A DNA stretch of 64,000 nt from Paracoccidioides lutzii Pb01 (Eukaryota; Ascomycota; Eurotiomycetes; Onygenales; Ajellomycetaceae), in the NCBI RefSeq assembly GCF_000150705.2, contig NW_015440947.1, positions 316,838-380,837 of the forward strand, written 5' to 3'. The notes under the pieces were generated by a model. The model had not been told where the DNA came from. It ran no database searches and saw nothing but the letters and a program-made list of their open reading frames with translations. Shown in pieces: positions 1 through 11,800 of the stretch. How positions within the stretch are numbered: the first letter of the stretch is position 1; each line of letters opens with the position of its first letter. Made by a program: the position numbers and the translations under genes.

Positions 1-92
1 ACTCTACTTGCATGTAGATCTAATGTTCACTCCCGCAGAGAAAATCCCAATGCCAAGTTACCGCAAGTTAAGTTATCTACACGAGTCACTCC

Positions 93-425
93 GCAAGCCA
101 CTGCGCAAGTCACTCCGCAAGTCACTCCGCAAGTCACTCCACAAGTCACTCCGCAAGTCACTCCACAAGTCACTCCGCAAGTCACTCCACAAGTCACTCC
201 GCAAGTCACTCCACAAGTCACTACACAAGTCACTACACAAGTACTACACAAGTCACTCCGCAAGTTACTACACAAGTACTACACAAGTCACTCCGCAAGT
301 TACTACACAAGTACTACACAAGTCACTCCGCAAGTCACTCCACAAGTCACTCCGCAAGTCACTCCACAAGTCACTCCGCAAGTCACTACACAAGTACTAC
401 ACAAGTACTACACAAGTCACTACAA
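93..425. repeat. 12-bp tandem repeat (minisatellite)
   Basis: Head-to-tail copies of a 12-bp unit of the form CAAGTCACTCCG or CAAGTCACTCCA, with the two variants largely alternating to give a 24-bp higher-order period. Shorter ACAAGTACTA units are interspersed from about 240 and break the period. The repeat is open in several frames on both strands simply because its unit lacks stops. The shorter units shift the frame, so it is not a convincing protein repeat. There are no unique spacers, so it is not a CRISPR array. Confidence 0.9.
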
Positions 426-560
426 CACGCAAAAACTTCCCCATCACCGCCCAGCCTTGGCGCCCTCTTGGCACTCTCTTGGCGTCCCTGGTGGAGCGGG
501 GTCATGTGACCCAGCTGCAATATGTGGGACAAACAGTGCGCATCGCTGAGCTGAATTAGT

Positions 561-1247
561 AATCCAGCAACGAAACGAACCATCGAAACGCTGCAGTTCT
601 TCTCTTCTTCTCTTCTCCTCTTCTTCTCTCCTTCTCTTCCTTGTGATGCTGTGCGTCAGAGGCCGTCATGGAGACGCAGCATGCCGGCCCAGCCACCAGC
701 CACCAGCCAGCACGCAAAAGCTGAGGGAAACACTCCACCCAGCGCCGTCTGCTCGTCTTGTCGGCGGGCGGACGCCCACCAAGCTGGAACGGTCGAGCAA
801 AAGCCCGTGAGACGCGAGGCGGTTTCTCGATTAGCCCTGGCCCCTGTAAATAAAAAGAGCCGGGAGCTCTAGATATTCTAGTTCATAGCTTGTTCCCATC
901 CCGCTCATTGACTTATTTATTTATTCATTTATTATTTATTATTTATTTATTATTTATTCTTTGGCCCGCCCGATGCTTCTTCAACCGGGCCAATCTCATA
1001 TCGTCCATTCTGTCTCGAGGCGTGAGATGAAATCCAACCAGGCACCACCCAGCCGGCCGCCAGCCCTCCCCAGTTCCCGAGAGCACAAGGGCCTCACACC
1101 TCCGCTCGCCGTTGGGCTGACAAGTCGCGGCGGAACCAGGCCCTCGCCCGCCTTGGCCACGAGTGCGACAGAGTGCGTTAGATAACGGGGAGAGACAAGG
1201 GGGCAATAAATACACGGGGTTCGGGGTTGCGCTGGGGAAAAGAAGGG

Positions 1248-1281
<34 letters not shown>

Positions 1282-2338
1282 AGAGAAAAAAAAAAGGGCA
1301 GTGAATTTGTTTTTCCAGAGCCACCTGTAAAATTGGCCCCGTAGTTACATAGTTACATAGACAACTAAAAGTATGCCGGGTATGCCGGGTGTCCCGGTAA
1401 CCCGGTTTACCCATCGATGTTCATTTCCACTTTTGGTTCGGGGCGGCTGAGCCACGCACTGGGGGACGGGCACGTACGGATGACGACAATCAAATCGATC
1501 CCGTGTCCACCACGGCTCTTGTTATGCATGTGTATGCTGTGCTACACTGTAGTTCAGTCAGTCAGTGAGTCCCTGCGTTTCCAGTCAGGTGGTTACCAAT
1601 AGTTACCAAACGCTGCCATGCCCTTCTATCTGATTGATCCATCCAGGTTTTTTTTTTTTTTTTCTTTTTTCTTTTTTCAGGTATAAAATAAATAAATAAA
1701 TAAATAAATAATAACAATAATAATAATATCTCTGTATACACCTACGTCACTACAAATTCGGAGCCGTAACTCATTCAGAAACACGCCGAAACTTCATCAA
1801 GCTTCAGATAAAACAATGTCATAAAATCATTTTTAACCTAATGTAAACCTAAACTGAATATAAAAACATCGGACCTCAACCTTAATCTTAAAACGGATTT
1901 TTTAAGAGGGAAAAGTCTCACTGAGATTACATAACAAAAATGTCGCAAACTAACTAGGTAAAACGAGTTGACTAGTTGCTTACTCTTCCAGGGCAGAAAA
2001 TAAGTAGTACCCCAATCTCTAAATGATTCAAGTGAGAAGAAAAACAGGAGAAAGGAGAATCGAAACCAAAGCAAGAGGCAAAAGCAAAATGTGACAAGCA
2101 ACAAAACCAGACCTAAAGGCTGTAGTAATAATACGAACAGAATCAAAAAAAAAAAAAAAAAAAAAATATGCCAGGTGAATGAATATACACATAAAAGTAA
2201 AAACTACTGCAAAAAATAACAGCAAAAAGACATAATAAAAAAAGACATAAGAATAACTAGCATGAACACATAAAAGAAGCACACAAAAAGACAAACATAA
2301 AATAATGAACATGAAGAACTTGTTATAAACATCAATGA
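561..2338. other. Noncoding interval downstream of ssn6
   Basis: No supportable gene. The interval contains a CT-rich stretch (about 600-640), an A-tract of about 30 (1248-1279), a T-tract near 1649-1678 followed by AAAT repeats (about 1686-1715), and an A-tract near 2145-2166. The short ORFs here are low-complexity Phe/Leu- or Ser-rich translations of homopolymer runs. The right-hand end probably carries the ssn6 3' UTR. Confidence 0.6.
1248..1279. repeat. Poly-A tract
   Basis: An uninterrupted run of about 32 adenines. It lies in noncoding DNA and is followed closely by a second A-rich stretch. No target-site duplication is visible, so I do not call it a retroposon tail. Confidence 0.8.
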
Positions 2339-5300
2339 TCACTCACCCTTCATCTCACCATTTCTCCTCTCCCCCTTAGCATCTCCTCGCCCTCCACCAC
2401 CTCTCGGACTCGCTCTAGTCCCCTTCTCCCTCTCTCCTTCCCTCCCCTCTCCCTCCTCTCCCTCATCATCATAATCCTCATCCACGTCCATCTTCCTCGC
2501 CGGCGGCTCATGCAAAACAGATCCCGACCCTTGTCCCAATACCTGATCCCGACCATCTTTACCCCTCTCCCGCTCCCGATCCCTATCCTCCTTGACCCCA
2601 CTGGAGCCAGGACCCGATCCGGCCGACGATGGGCCCGTAGGACCTGGCCCCGACCCCGTCGCCACAGTCTGTAATGATGGCAACGGGCCAGACTGATGAG
2701 CCCCACCCTCAGCTATGGGTGCCATTGCGGGGCCAGGTTGTGGACCTTGCTGTTGCGGTTGTCCCTGACCCTGACCCGGCTGCGACTGTCCCTGTACCTG
2801 CATATGCTGAAAAGAAGGAAGAGTGGACGGATGATGCGCGACCTCAGACGGATGATATCCCTCAAGACCACCATGTCCATGTCCATGTCCACCAGCACGA
2901 CGCTGTTCATCTCTCCCCTGCTGTCCCTCGCCCGAATCCCTTCTTCTCAAATCTCTCGGCGATGGCAATTGCTCCCGATCTCTATCTCTCTCCCTACCCA
3001 CCCCAACCTGTTGTCCAGGGGGTGACAATCTCCTCCCCATTGCCAAAACAGACTGGCCCCCCTCATCGAGCCTTGCCCGACTCTCCTCATTCGCAATTTT
3101 CTTCGGGGGCCCATTGCCAGGGCCCGGATCGGGTTCCCATTCGCGTCCCCTCTTCATAGATGATGCGGGTCTTTCTTCGCGCTCACGGTCACGCTCTCGA
3201 TCACGCACAGCAGCTTCTGCAGCGCTTATGGAGGATTGTGAAGGCGGTGCACCGGATGCAATACCCTGCGGAGCTCCAACAGGGCCAGGACCAGGGTGGT
3301 ATTGGTGTGGCGGGTATGACGAACCTGGTGAGCCAGGTCGCTCATCGCGGAGCGGGCGGACTTCAGTTGGTGGTGTGTAGGGCCGGACGTAGGGTGCCAG
3401 CTGCGGTCCACCGGTGGGTGGTGCGCCATTTTGCGGAACCTGTGCGTGGCCAGCAGGTTGTGTTAAGGGAGGTCGTGCAGCACCATTGTACGTGCCGTTG
3501 CCGTTACCGTTAGTGGGATTGCGGTCATGTTGATGTTGAGATGAGGGACCCAGTTGTGGGAGGGTTTGCGGGCCGGAGTATGTGTTTGGAGCAGCGATGG
3601 GAAATTTCGGTGATGGTGAGAGTCCTCCATTTCCACCTCCCTTGCGGGCACCGGGGTGTTGCGATTGTTCTGGATATGGGAGTGATTGGTGCTCCTGTCG
3701 CGGACTGTGTGGGCCAGGAGGGCCTCGTGGACCCTCACGGCCGTCAAAGGGGGCAGGGCGTTGTTGAGGTCCCTGATCGTTCACACCTCGAGCCCAATTG
3801 TCAATACGACCAGCAGGGGCCGGGCCTTGTGACGGTGGACCACCAGTTGGAGGTCCCCATTGATGTCCAGGAGGAATGCCTACGCCCGGTGTTTGATATG
3901 TGTGCGGATTGACATCTTGAGGAACCGGAGCATTACCCTGGTTAGCACTACCTGCCTGGCCACTTTGAAGGAGTTGGAGCCTGGCTTTAATGTGAACATT
4001 GGTCGGGTCTAGCTCCGCGGCACGTCGATAAGCATCCAAGGCATCATTTGTTTGGTTATTGCAAGATTCATACTGCAAGGAACAAAATGTTAGAACAAAA
4101 AAGTTAAAAAAAATCAGGCGGGCGAAAAACAAGGTTTAGCACAGAATATAAGGTTTCGAAACTTACCAAGGTTCCTAAATCATACCATACTTCAGAAATA
4201 TAAGGGTTCAAACGGATAGCTCGGGAATAAGCATCAAGCGCATCACGATATTGGTTGATTTGATAGTACAGCACGCCGATCGAGCACCAGAATGTAGGGT
4301 TCCGTCCATCACGGTAGACCGCTTGCTGATAAGCCTCATATGCTTTAGGATATTTCGCTTGGGACATGTAGCACCGTCCAAGAAGATACCAGCTCTGAGC
4401 GTCGCCGTTATCTAGAGATTGGAAGGGAAAGTCAGAGTCAAATCGTCGCGTGGTTGGGTTCGGATAAATGGAATGAATAGTAATGACATACCTGCTTTGA
4501 CAGACTTCTCTAGGTATTCGATGGCTTGTTCCTGACTGCTATAACTATTGCTCTGCTGGTGGTGGAGCCATCCGAGCTGTTGTAGTACCTTTGCGTGATT
4601 GGGATCCCGGTCCAGTACCCGTCTGTAAGCAGCCTTGGCGGAGTCGTACTGTGTAGCGCGGGGGTCAATATCAATGAGACATATATAGAGATCATGCGGA
4701 GGGTAAGTATTTGCTTACGTCTTTCTGTTGTTCATGGACATGGCCGATCTGGAACCAGATATCTTCCTCGGTGAGGGGACGGGGGGGATCCGTGACGATA
4801 TATTTGAAGCACTATATCTTGAGGTCAGTACAATTATCTACAGATGACGAGATACGGGCACCCACCTCTAAACTCTGGTTGAATTTCTGCTGCTGCTTGT
4901 ATATTATGCCAAGTCTGAAGTAGATCTCGTTTGCCTTCTCAAAATCAGGTTGCATGCGCATGACCTGAGAAAAAGCCTCCTCCGCGTGGTCGAGGGAGCC
5001 ATATCGATCGTACAGAATGCCGATTCCATACCATAGTTTCGGTTCCTAGAAATTTTGTTGGTAAATGAATTCCGTTTAAGGAAGGGATGAGGGCAACGAA
5101 CTTGGGGATCCCTCAGATGATACAGCGCCTGTTGATAGGAAGTATATGCCTCTTGCAGGTTGTCAATCATAAGATGGCAGTGTCCTATTCAGGTTAGCAA
5201 ATATACATACTGACAAAAAACTAAAGAAAAAAGTGAGAGAGAACCAACCTAGACTTCCCCAAGACTCCCCACTAGTGGGATCCAGTTTGATAATAGTCTG

Positions 5301-5814
5301 CAGATACTCAATAGCCTTCTGAAACTGTTCCCTCGTGCGCAATATGCAAGAGATGGCACTCATAGCGGGAATGGACCACTGGTTATGTCTAAGGGCCTGC
5401 TCGTATGCGCTCATAGCGCCATCCAGATCACCCATCAATTCGGATAAACTTCCTATTAGACGTTAGGCCATATAAAACAACTTAATATGGACATATATAT
5501 ATATATATTGAGAGTTTAAATAAAATATATAGCCACTAACCAATCTGCAACCACACTCCCTCATTAAGCATAGCAATTTTCTGCGCGACAGGGCTTGGAA
5601 TGGGTTTCTGAGGCGGCTGCTGCGGTTGTTGTTGGGGCGGCTGCTGTTGTTGTTGCTGCTGTTGTTGCTGTTGTTGCTGCTGTTGCTGCTGTTGCTGCTG
5701 CTGCTGCTGCTGGCCCTGAATGGGCACGTGGCCGTTGACCTGGGGATGGGCAGGGAGGGGACCATGGTGGGGATGGATACCTCCAGGCGGCGAAGGCTGT
5801 GGATGGGCGGACAT
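2339..5814 (-). CDS. ssn6: Ssn6/Cyc8 general transcriptional co-repressor (TPR protein)
   Basis: Subunit of the nuclear Ssn6-Tup1 co-repressor, which DNA-binding repressors recruit to silence many promoters. Eight exons on the minus strand: 5814-5541, 5452-5249, 5184-5102, 5045-4866, 4811-4719, 4648-4492, 4411-4167 and 4072-2339. They sum to 2970 nt (989 aa). All introns have GT..AG ends and every junction restores a TPR motif. The N-terminus is His/Pro-rich with a run of about 25 Gln (CAG/CAA, about 5640-5712). About ten TPR units span roughly residues 85-445, including the family-typical IGSLSELMGDLDGAMSAYEQ and SWYLLGRCYMSQAKYPKAYE. The tail (about 450-989) is a disordered Pro/Gly/Gln/Arg-rich region ending in an acidic MDVDEDYDDEGEEGEG stretch. 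The stop codon lies inside a perfect donor (AAG|GTGAGT near 2346), so another short 3' exon is possible. The identity is very secure. The last few residues are not. Confidence 0.95.
5640..5712 (-). repeat. CAG/CAA repeat encoding poly-Gln in ssn6
   Basis: Trinucleotide repeat in ssn6 exon 1, reading CAG and CAA codons on the minus strand. Gln-rich stretches are typical of Ssn6/Cyc8 proteins. The length probably varies between strains. Confidence 0.85.
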
Positions 5815-8800
5815 TGTATTCCTTCTGGAATTTCACCTCTCTCTCTGTCTTTCTCTTTGTGGTGGCTATATCTTATCCTACGTGATGTTGCGATATCAAA
5901 GCGGAAGACAAAAGACAGAAGAGAATGGATAGGATGTATGCGTTCTTTCTCTCAGGGCGGAGCCTGATAAGATGGATGTCGTGAGTGTGAGGCGATTACT
6001 GAGTCAGCGATCGGCGAGGAAAGCCCCTCCTGGAGTGGTAGGAGGCGGATAGGCATTCGATGAAGTGAGGGGATGAAGGAGATAACGAAGCAGATAACTC
6101 GGGCGGGGGTGAGATGATGATGTTGGATGGAGTTTTGCAGTTGTAGCTAGCTGTAGCTGCAGTTGTAGTGGTGACGTTGGATTGAAAAGAGAGAATGATG
6201 GGATGGCGGATGGCAAGAAGAAAGAATTGACAGGAAGCGTGGATTATGTAAAGGACGAAAGGAGAGGGCGGAGGAAAGAAGGAAGGCGGAACCGTAGAAA
6301 GGGAGGAAAGTGTAATCGAGGGCAAGCAAGAAGAAAGGAGCAAGAATGTGCGAAGGAAGTCACACGATGAGAGTCACATGTATGCAGCAGGAAATTGAAG
6401 GAAGGAGGCCAGAGAGAAGCAGCAAAGAAGCAGAAGGAGCAGAAGGAGCCGGAGAAGCAGAAGGAGCAGAAAATAAAAAAAAAAAAATTGTGGTTGGGGA
6501 AGATGGAAAAGAATGGGAGAGAGATGGGAAAAGATGGGAGACAGCCAGCGAACGGGCAGATTCGGCGCTAGTGGGAAGGGAGTTGCTGGGCAATCAGATG
6601 GGGGAACATATTTACATATTTACACTTTGCGCTACCACACTTTCCACACTTTCCACACTTTCCACTCGCACCTTTACCTCAGACTCCAGAGCCACACAGC
6701 GACTTCCTCGGGACTAGCTGGTCGGTGCCTCCCCGCCTAGCCCCAATAGGCATAGCCTCGCGGCGAGAGTTTCGGCGTTCCTAGGCTTCCCAGACAACGG
6801 CAAGCAAATGGCAAAAGCATCCCATGGGATCCCTGGCCCCTGCTCGGGCACGCTTGGCCTTGCTTACCAAAGAAGACCGAGGGGGGGAAGGCCTAACGTA
6901 TTGCACCATACACCCCCCTTCACTTGGATCAACGTCACCTGATATAAAACTCTATTTAACACCCCCTCCCCCCCCCGGGCCATAGTACATAACAGGGCTT
7001 CCAGTCCTAAGACACCAACCGTAAGGAGGGTGCATACACATGCTCCATACGACTGGAGGAAATATGAAATCCATGCTTAACCTAAGCTAGAGAACAGAAA
7101 GAGAGCCTGTTATGTACCAGGAATTACTCTATGGAAAAATTGCTGTGAAAGGGAATTAAAAAAAAAAAAAATAAAAATAAAAAAATAAAAATAAAAAAAT
7201 TGGTATGAAAGCTGCATAATATTTTATTGATGCTTATTAAATTAGACTATATCACGTGCGGAAGTGATCCAGTAGGTGGTTGAAGTACGTTGATATGACT
7301 AAGAGAAGTTAACTTAGTTAACTAGTTAGTTAACTGTGCCAGCCTGCCACGCCCCGAGCTTCTTCGCTAGTTCCAAATCTTCGGCCAAACTTTAGGCCAA
7401 AGCTGTGCCTCAAACCCCGGCAGAGTTTAAACGCTGAATAACTAGATATATAGAGCTTACGAAGCACACTCTGTCGGATGTGAACTTTGTTTCAGAGCTG
7501 ATAATAAATATCCTGTCATCTGCACCGTACATAATACGAGAAAAGCATTTATATATATATTTATACATCTAGTATATATATATATATATATATTATATGC
7601 CGATTCAGTGTGGTCCTCATCCTCGGTCCACCCGGGTAAATAAAAATAAGCATGCTCCAGGGGGCCCAGATTAGCCCACCTGCAACTTGCGGGGGTATTA
7701 ATATTATCTGGGCAAGGACCATGGGTGGTTTGTTGTTGTCCATGTATGTATGCACCCTTTTCTTTTCCGGGTGGAAGCAACGGATGCCAAATGGAACATG
7801 CCAAGAAGAACCCACGCCAGTGACGGCGGCGACGCCAAGCAACGCCACTAGGAAGGCATGGACATATACAGCTGGCCTTTTGCACTGTTTTTGCTGCGCT
7901 GACGATGGAGGATGATGATGTTGGCAGGGTTTAAAGTGGAGACTATGATTTTTTTTAGAAACAAAAGTAGAGAAGCAGAAGAAGAGGGGAAAAAAAAAAA
8001 AAAAAAGAGAGAGAGAGAGAAAATCAATTGAAAGGCTGAAAATACGAGACATGACTTCCTGCGCAAAAATCAACGCGGTGTGGGGAACAATAATAAGTAT
8101 AATAAGACAGGAATTTCTTGTGGCTGAGCGGGTGATGGATCGATTTCTCCATAAGTTCGTGCGAGATATATTTCCATTCCAAATGATTATCACAGATGGG
8201 AAACGGATAAACTGGTTAGCCAGCTTACTAGCAGTTAAGTTGGTGATTGAAATGACGATGCCATGACTAAGCAGCATCGAGAAATGGGATGGGGGATAAC
8301 CTAGTAAATCATATGGATCTGACCAGAAAAAGAGGGCTACATCGGCATCAGGGGTACATAGATCCATCCCGTGATTTCCCATGATTCCCATCCCAACGAC
8401 TTGGCCCGACTCGGCTAAGCCCGCAGCAACCTTGGAACCGTAGAGCCGCTAAGAACCTCCGTACCCTGTTCCAAGTCACCGAGGCAGGCTAGGGGAAGCC
8501 AAGCTGCCAAGCTGTGGAGCCGAAGCTTTTTTCTTTTTCTTTTTCTTTTTCTTTCTTTTTTTTTTTTTTTTTTTTAACATTTTCTTTTCTTTTTTTTTTT
8601 TTCAACCCTTTTACCCTTTTTCCATGTTTTCTTTTTCCCTTTTTGCAAAACCCTTTTTCAAACCTTCTTTAGCCAAACCTTTTCAGCCCTGGTCTACTGT
8701 CGTACTTTTGAGTCTTCGCCCAAGGGTCGCACCTTGGCAGTCAAAATAATATTGTTAAGTGTTACCAGTAACCTTGCAACATCCCAGTCGTATGTAGTTA

Positions 8801-11800
8801 GCAGCCAGAGCTTGCAGCTTCATCCAACTCTCACGCTGCACAAAGTCCACCGTCCTTGGCGACACTATGCCCCTTCTGCTCGCTCCATCCGTGAGCCTTG
8901 GAGCCTGGAGGTACTAGTTACACTCCGTTCTGTTACCTGTGCCAACCTTCGTCAAGCAGCCCTTGAATCATGATGGATTGGCGGAGAATGAGATGGATGC
9001 CACAGATCCACACAACTCGCACTTGCGCCCACAAACCCACACATCCACACCAAACTCAAAACACTCTCCCACTTGGGGACTCCACTCCACATATAACCGA
9101 ACCACCGACATAAAACAGCCCGCACCCTCCCCCTCCCCAAACTAGCATGAGACTAAGCACGCTAGTCACCCCTACGACCCACCCTGCCTTTTTTTTTTTT
9201 TTTTCCACTTCCCCTTCCCGAAGTGTCGTGTCGTCTCGTGGCTTGTCATGTCTTGAGGAGGAGAGGTTAAAAGCTGAGGCTTAGATAGATTTGGGTTGGG
9301 GGATATCTTCCGTGGTAGTCTTGCCGGGGTGGTTGAGGGGATTGGCGGATGGCGGATGGCGGATGGCGGATGGCGGATGGTGGATGGCGGATGGCGATGG
9401 TGGATGGAGGTTAGATGCTGGTCGCAGGCCGCTGGCAGAGGCTGAATGAGCTAACCGTTCCGGCACCGGGCGGGTGTCGGTATCGATGTGGGTGTTGGTT
9501 GTGGATAGGTGTGGCTGTGATGGTGTGTTGTGTGATTGTGTCTATTGTTGTGTCATGTTGTGGCTGGGGTAGTGAATTATTTATCGGCAAGCTGCCACTC
9601 ACATGATATACTTTATGCACAAACCGGTCGGGTTGGAATCTTGTCTTGGAAAGTGAAAAAATCAAGACCCGACATGGTCGTTTCATATACTGAACGGATC
9701 TATGTTTCTTTCACTTCGCCACGTATGAGGGAGATTTCCACAAATGAGTAATGAGCCTTGTTCGACCCCCTCCCGCGCCCCCTCACTCACCCAGCTTAGC
9801 TGCAGCAGGCAACGCAGGGTGGAAGAAAAAATCTGTCTCTTTCTGAATAACCAAGCTAAGACGATTACAAGATTTTTTTGAGTTCCACTGTTGCATGAAA
9901 ATGCGAGAGAAACACCTGTCGTATCCCCAAACATTTACGTCCCTGCTTCACGAAGATCTCTTTAAATAAACATGTAGCCGCAGCCTGTCAAACCCCACCA
10001 ACAACAGCAGCTTAAATCCTAATGCCACTGGTTGCTCCTTAATCCATCACATTATTTTCCACAGTTACTCTCATCGACCAGCAACCCCTGCAACATTGCC
10101 GCTGACACCGACACACGCTGATAATTTCCCGGCAGATGAAACATGGATGGGTGGAAACACACCCCTCCCGTTTTATGCACGTATATATAGATACATCGTT
10201 TAATTCCCCTGCTCCCCTGTTGGATCAATAATGAAATCCTTTCCCTAGTCCTTGGTGCTTCCCTACATTCACGGGGTTATGATGATCATAGCAAGTTCAA
10301 CCACATCACTTGCATGATATGCTCGTGTGAGGGATGGTGGGATGAAATCTCTTCTTATGCTGCGTATGTTGAAAAAGGGGGTCAACTCTCAATTCACCTT
10401 GAATCTACGGCTGACGAGCACACATCACTGGTTAATTGAACAACGTAGCCTTGCAATTATATCCCCTTGCTTCCTGCGCATTAGTTACTAACAGAGGATT
10501 GTCAGATTCAAAGGCCAAAAAAAAAGATTCTTTCTTGAAATTCCCACTAACGAACCTCCAGGGTTAATCATTCTTTGACAAACCTCCAAAGCCCTAGCCT
10601 AGAGACGGAAAAAGTGAAAGCAGGGGAGGGGAATCAAATGTGAAGGTAGACTCAATCTGCCGCAACCTACTCCGTAGGTACGCGGGCAGATAGGGTAAAA
10701 TTTCGTGTCATCACTTGGCCCGTGGGATTAGTTACATCTAACTAGTTAACTACAGTTAACTATCCTACAGGAACTTATTAACCCCATTAAGCATTTCCAA
10801 CACCTCAGATGGAACCATGTCTCATTATTACTAATAATTACAATAATGCCCCAATATGGAACATTTTAGAATAAACAAAAAACCCCTCTTACACATGTTA
10901 GATGGAGGAATATTTCCCAAGGTTATCATTGTAACCCCCCTTTTTGCAGCGACGACAAACAGAACCGGCGCCTGGATCCCATCGCAAACTCATCCATGGG
11001 AACTCCACGTCAGATTGTGATGTCATGGAAGCGCTAAGGTGGGCGGTTATTTCGTTTACTTATCAACTTATATCACTTTTCCACGGAGTTCCGTGGACTT
11101 AGAAACCCTTTTTACAGTTTCCGATGTTAACTACCAGCCCTATCAACAGCAGCCAACGTAAGGGTCCAGGCAGACGAACTGCTAAAAATTCATACATGTT
11201 AACTATAGAAGAACAGGAACAAAAAAAAAAAAAAGGGAAACTCTCAGCACACCAATGAGAACAAACCTCACAATAACACCACTCACCTCGAACAAAAAAA
11301 TCCGTTTGGTTCCACACATGTATGTATGCACCGACAGCTTGGCATGGACACCACCTGCAGCCATCCAGAGGCCTGCATATCCAGTCAACGTGACTTCACG
11401 TACATGATGCGTCATACACGATACCCTGCATGGCGTAAAAGGGGCAGGGAATTCCCAGAGGCGTGTCTGTAGTGTAGTGTACAGGTGCTGCAGTACATAC
11501 ATACACACATACACACATACGTTGGACAAGAAGACAAAATGTCCAACGGAACACACAGCATCTCCGTTCTTGCATTATGGAACAAAAACAACAATAATAA
11601 GTCACATCCCATATACGGAGTGGTTGTGCATGCAGAAGGGCACATATCAATGCATGACTACGGGGCACCCAGTTCCCAAATACAGACATACGCTGTGCCG
11701 CAAAAATTGACGGGATGCCGCTAGTTACCCGACCGCCTGCGTACCAAATTTATATCCATATATCACTCACTCAAACGGTTGTTCCAAGTTCGTGCATCCC

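Noticed and set aside
93..425. CRISPR-like repeat array
   Set aside because: The units are contiguous with no unique spacers and the genome is eukaryotic. It is a minisatellite.
1248..1279. Retroposon poly-A tail
   Set aside because: No target-site duplication and no coding or SINE-like body upstream.
7561..8391. 276-codon minus-strand ORF
   Set aside because: It crosses A/T homopolymers, is Phe/Ser/Leu low-complexity in the middle, has no recognisable motif and overlaps other frames of similar quality.
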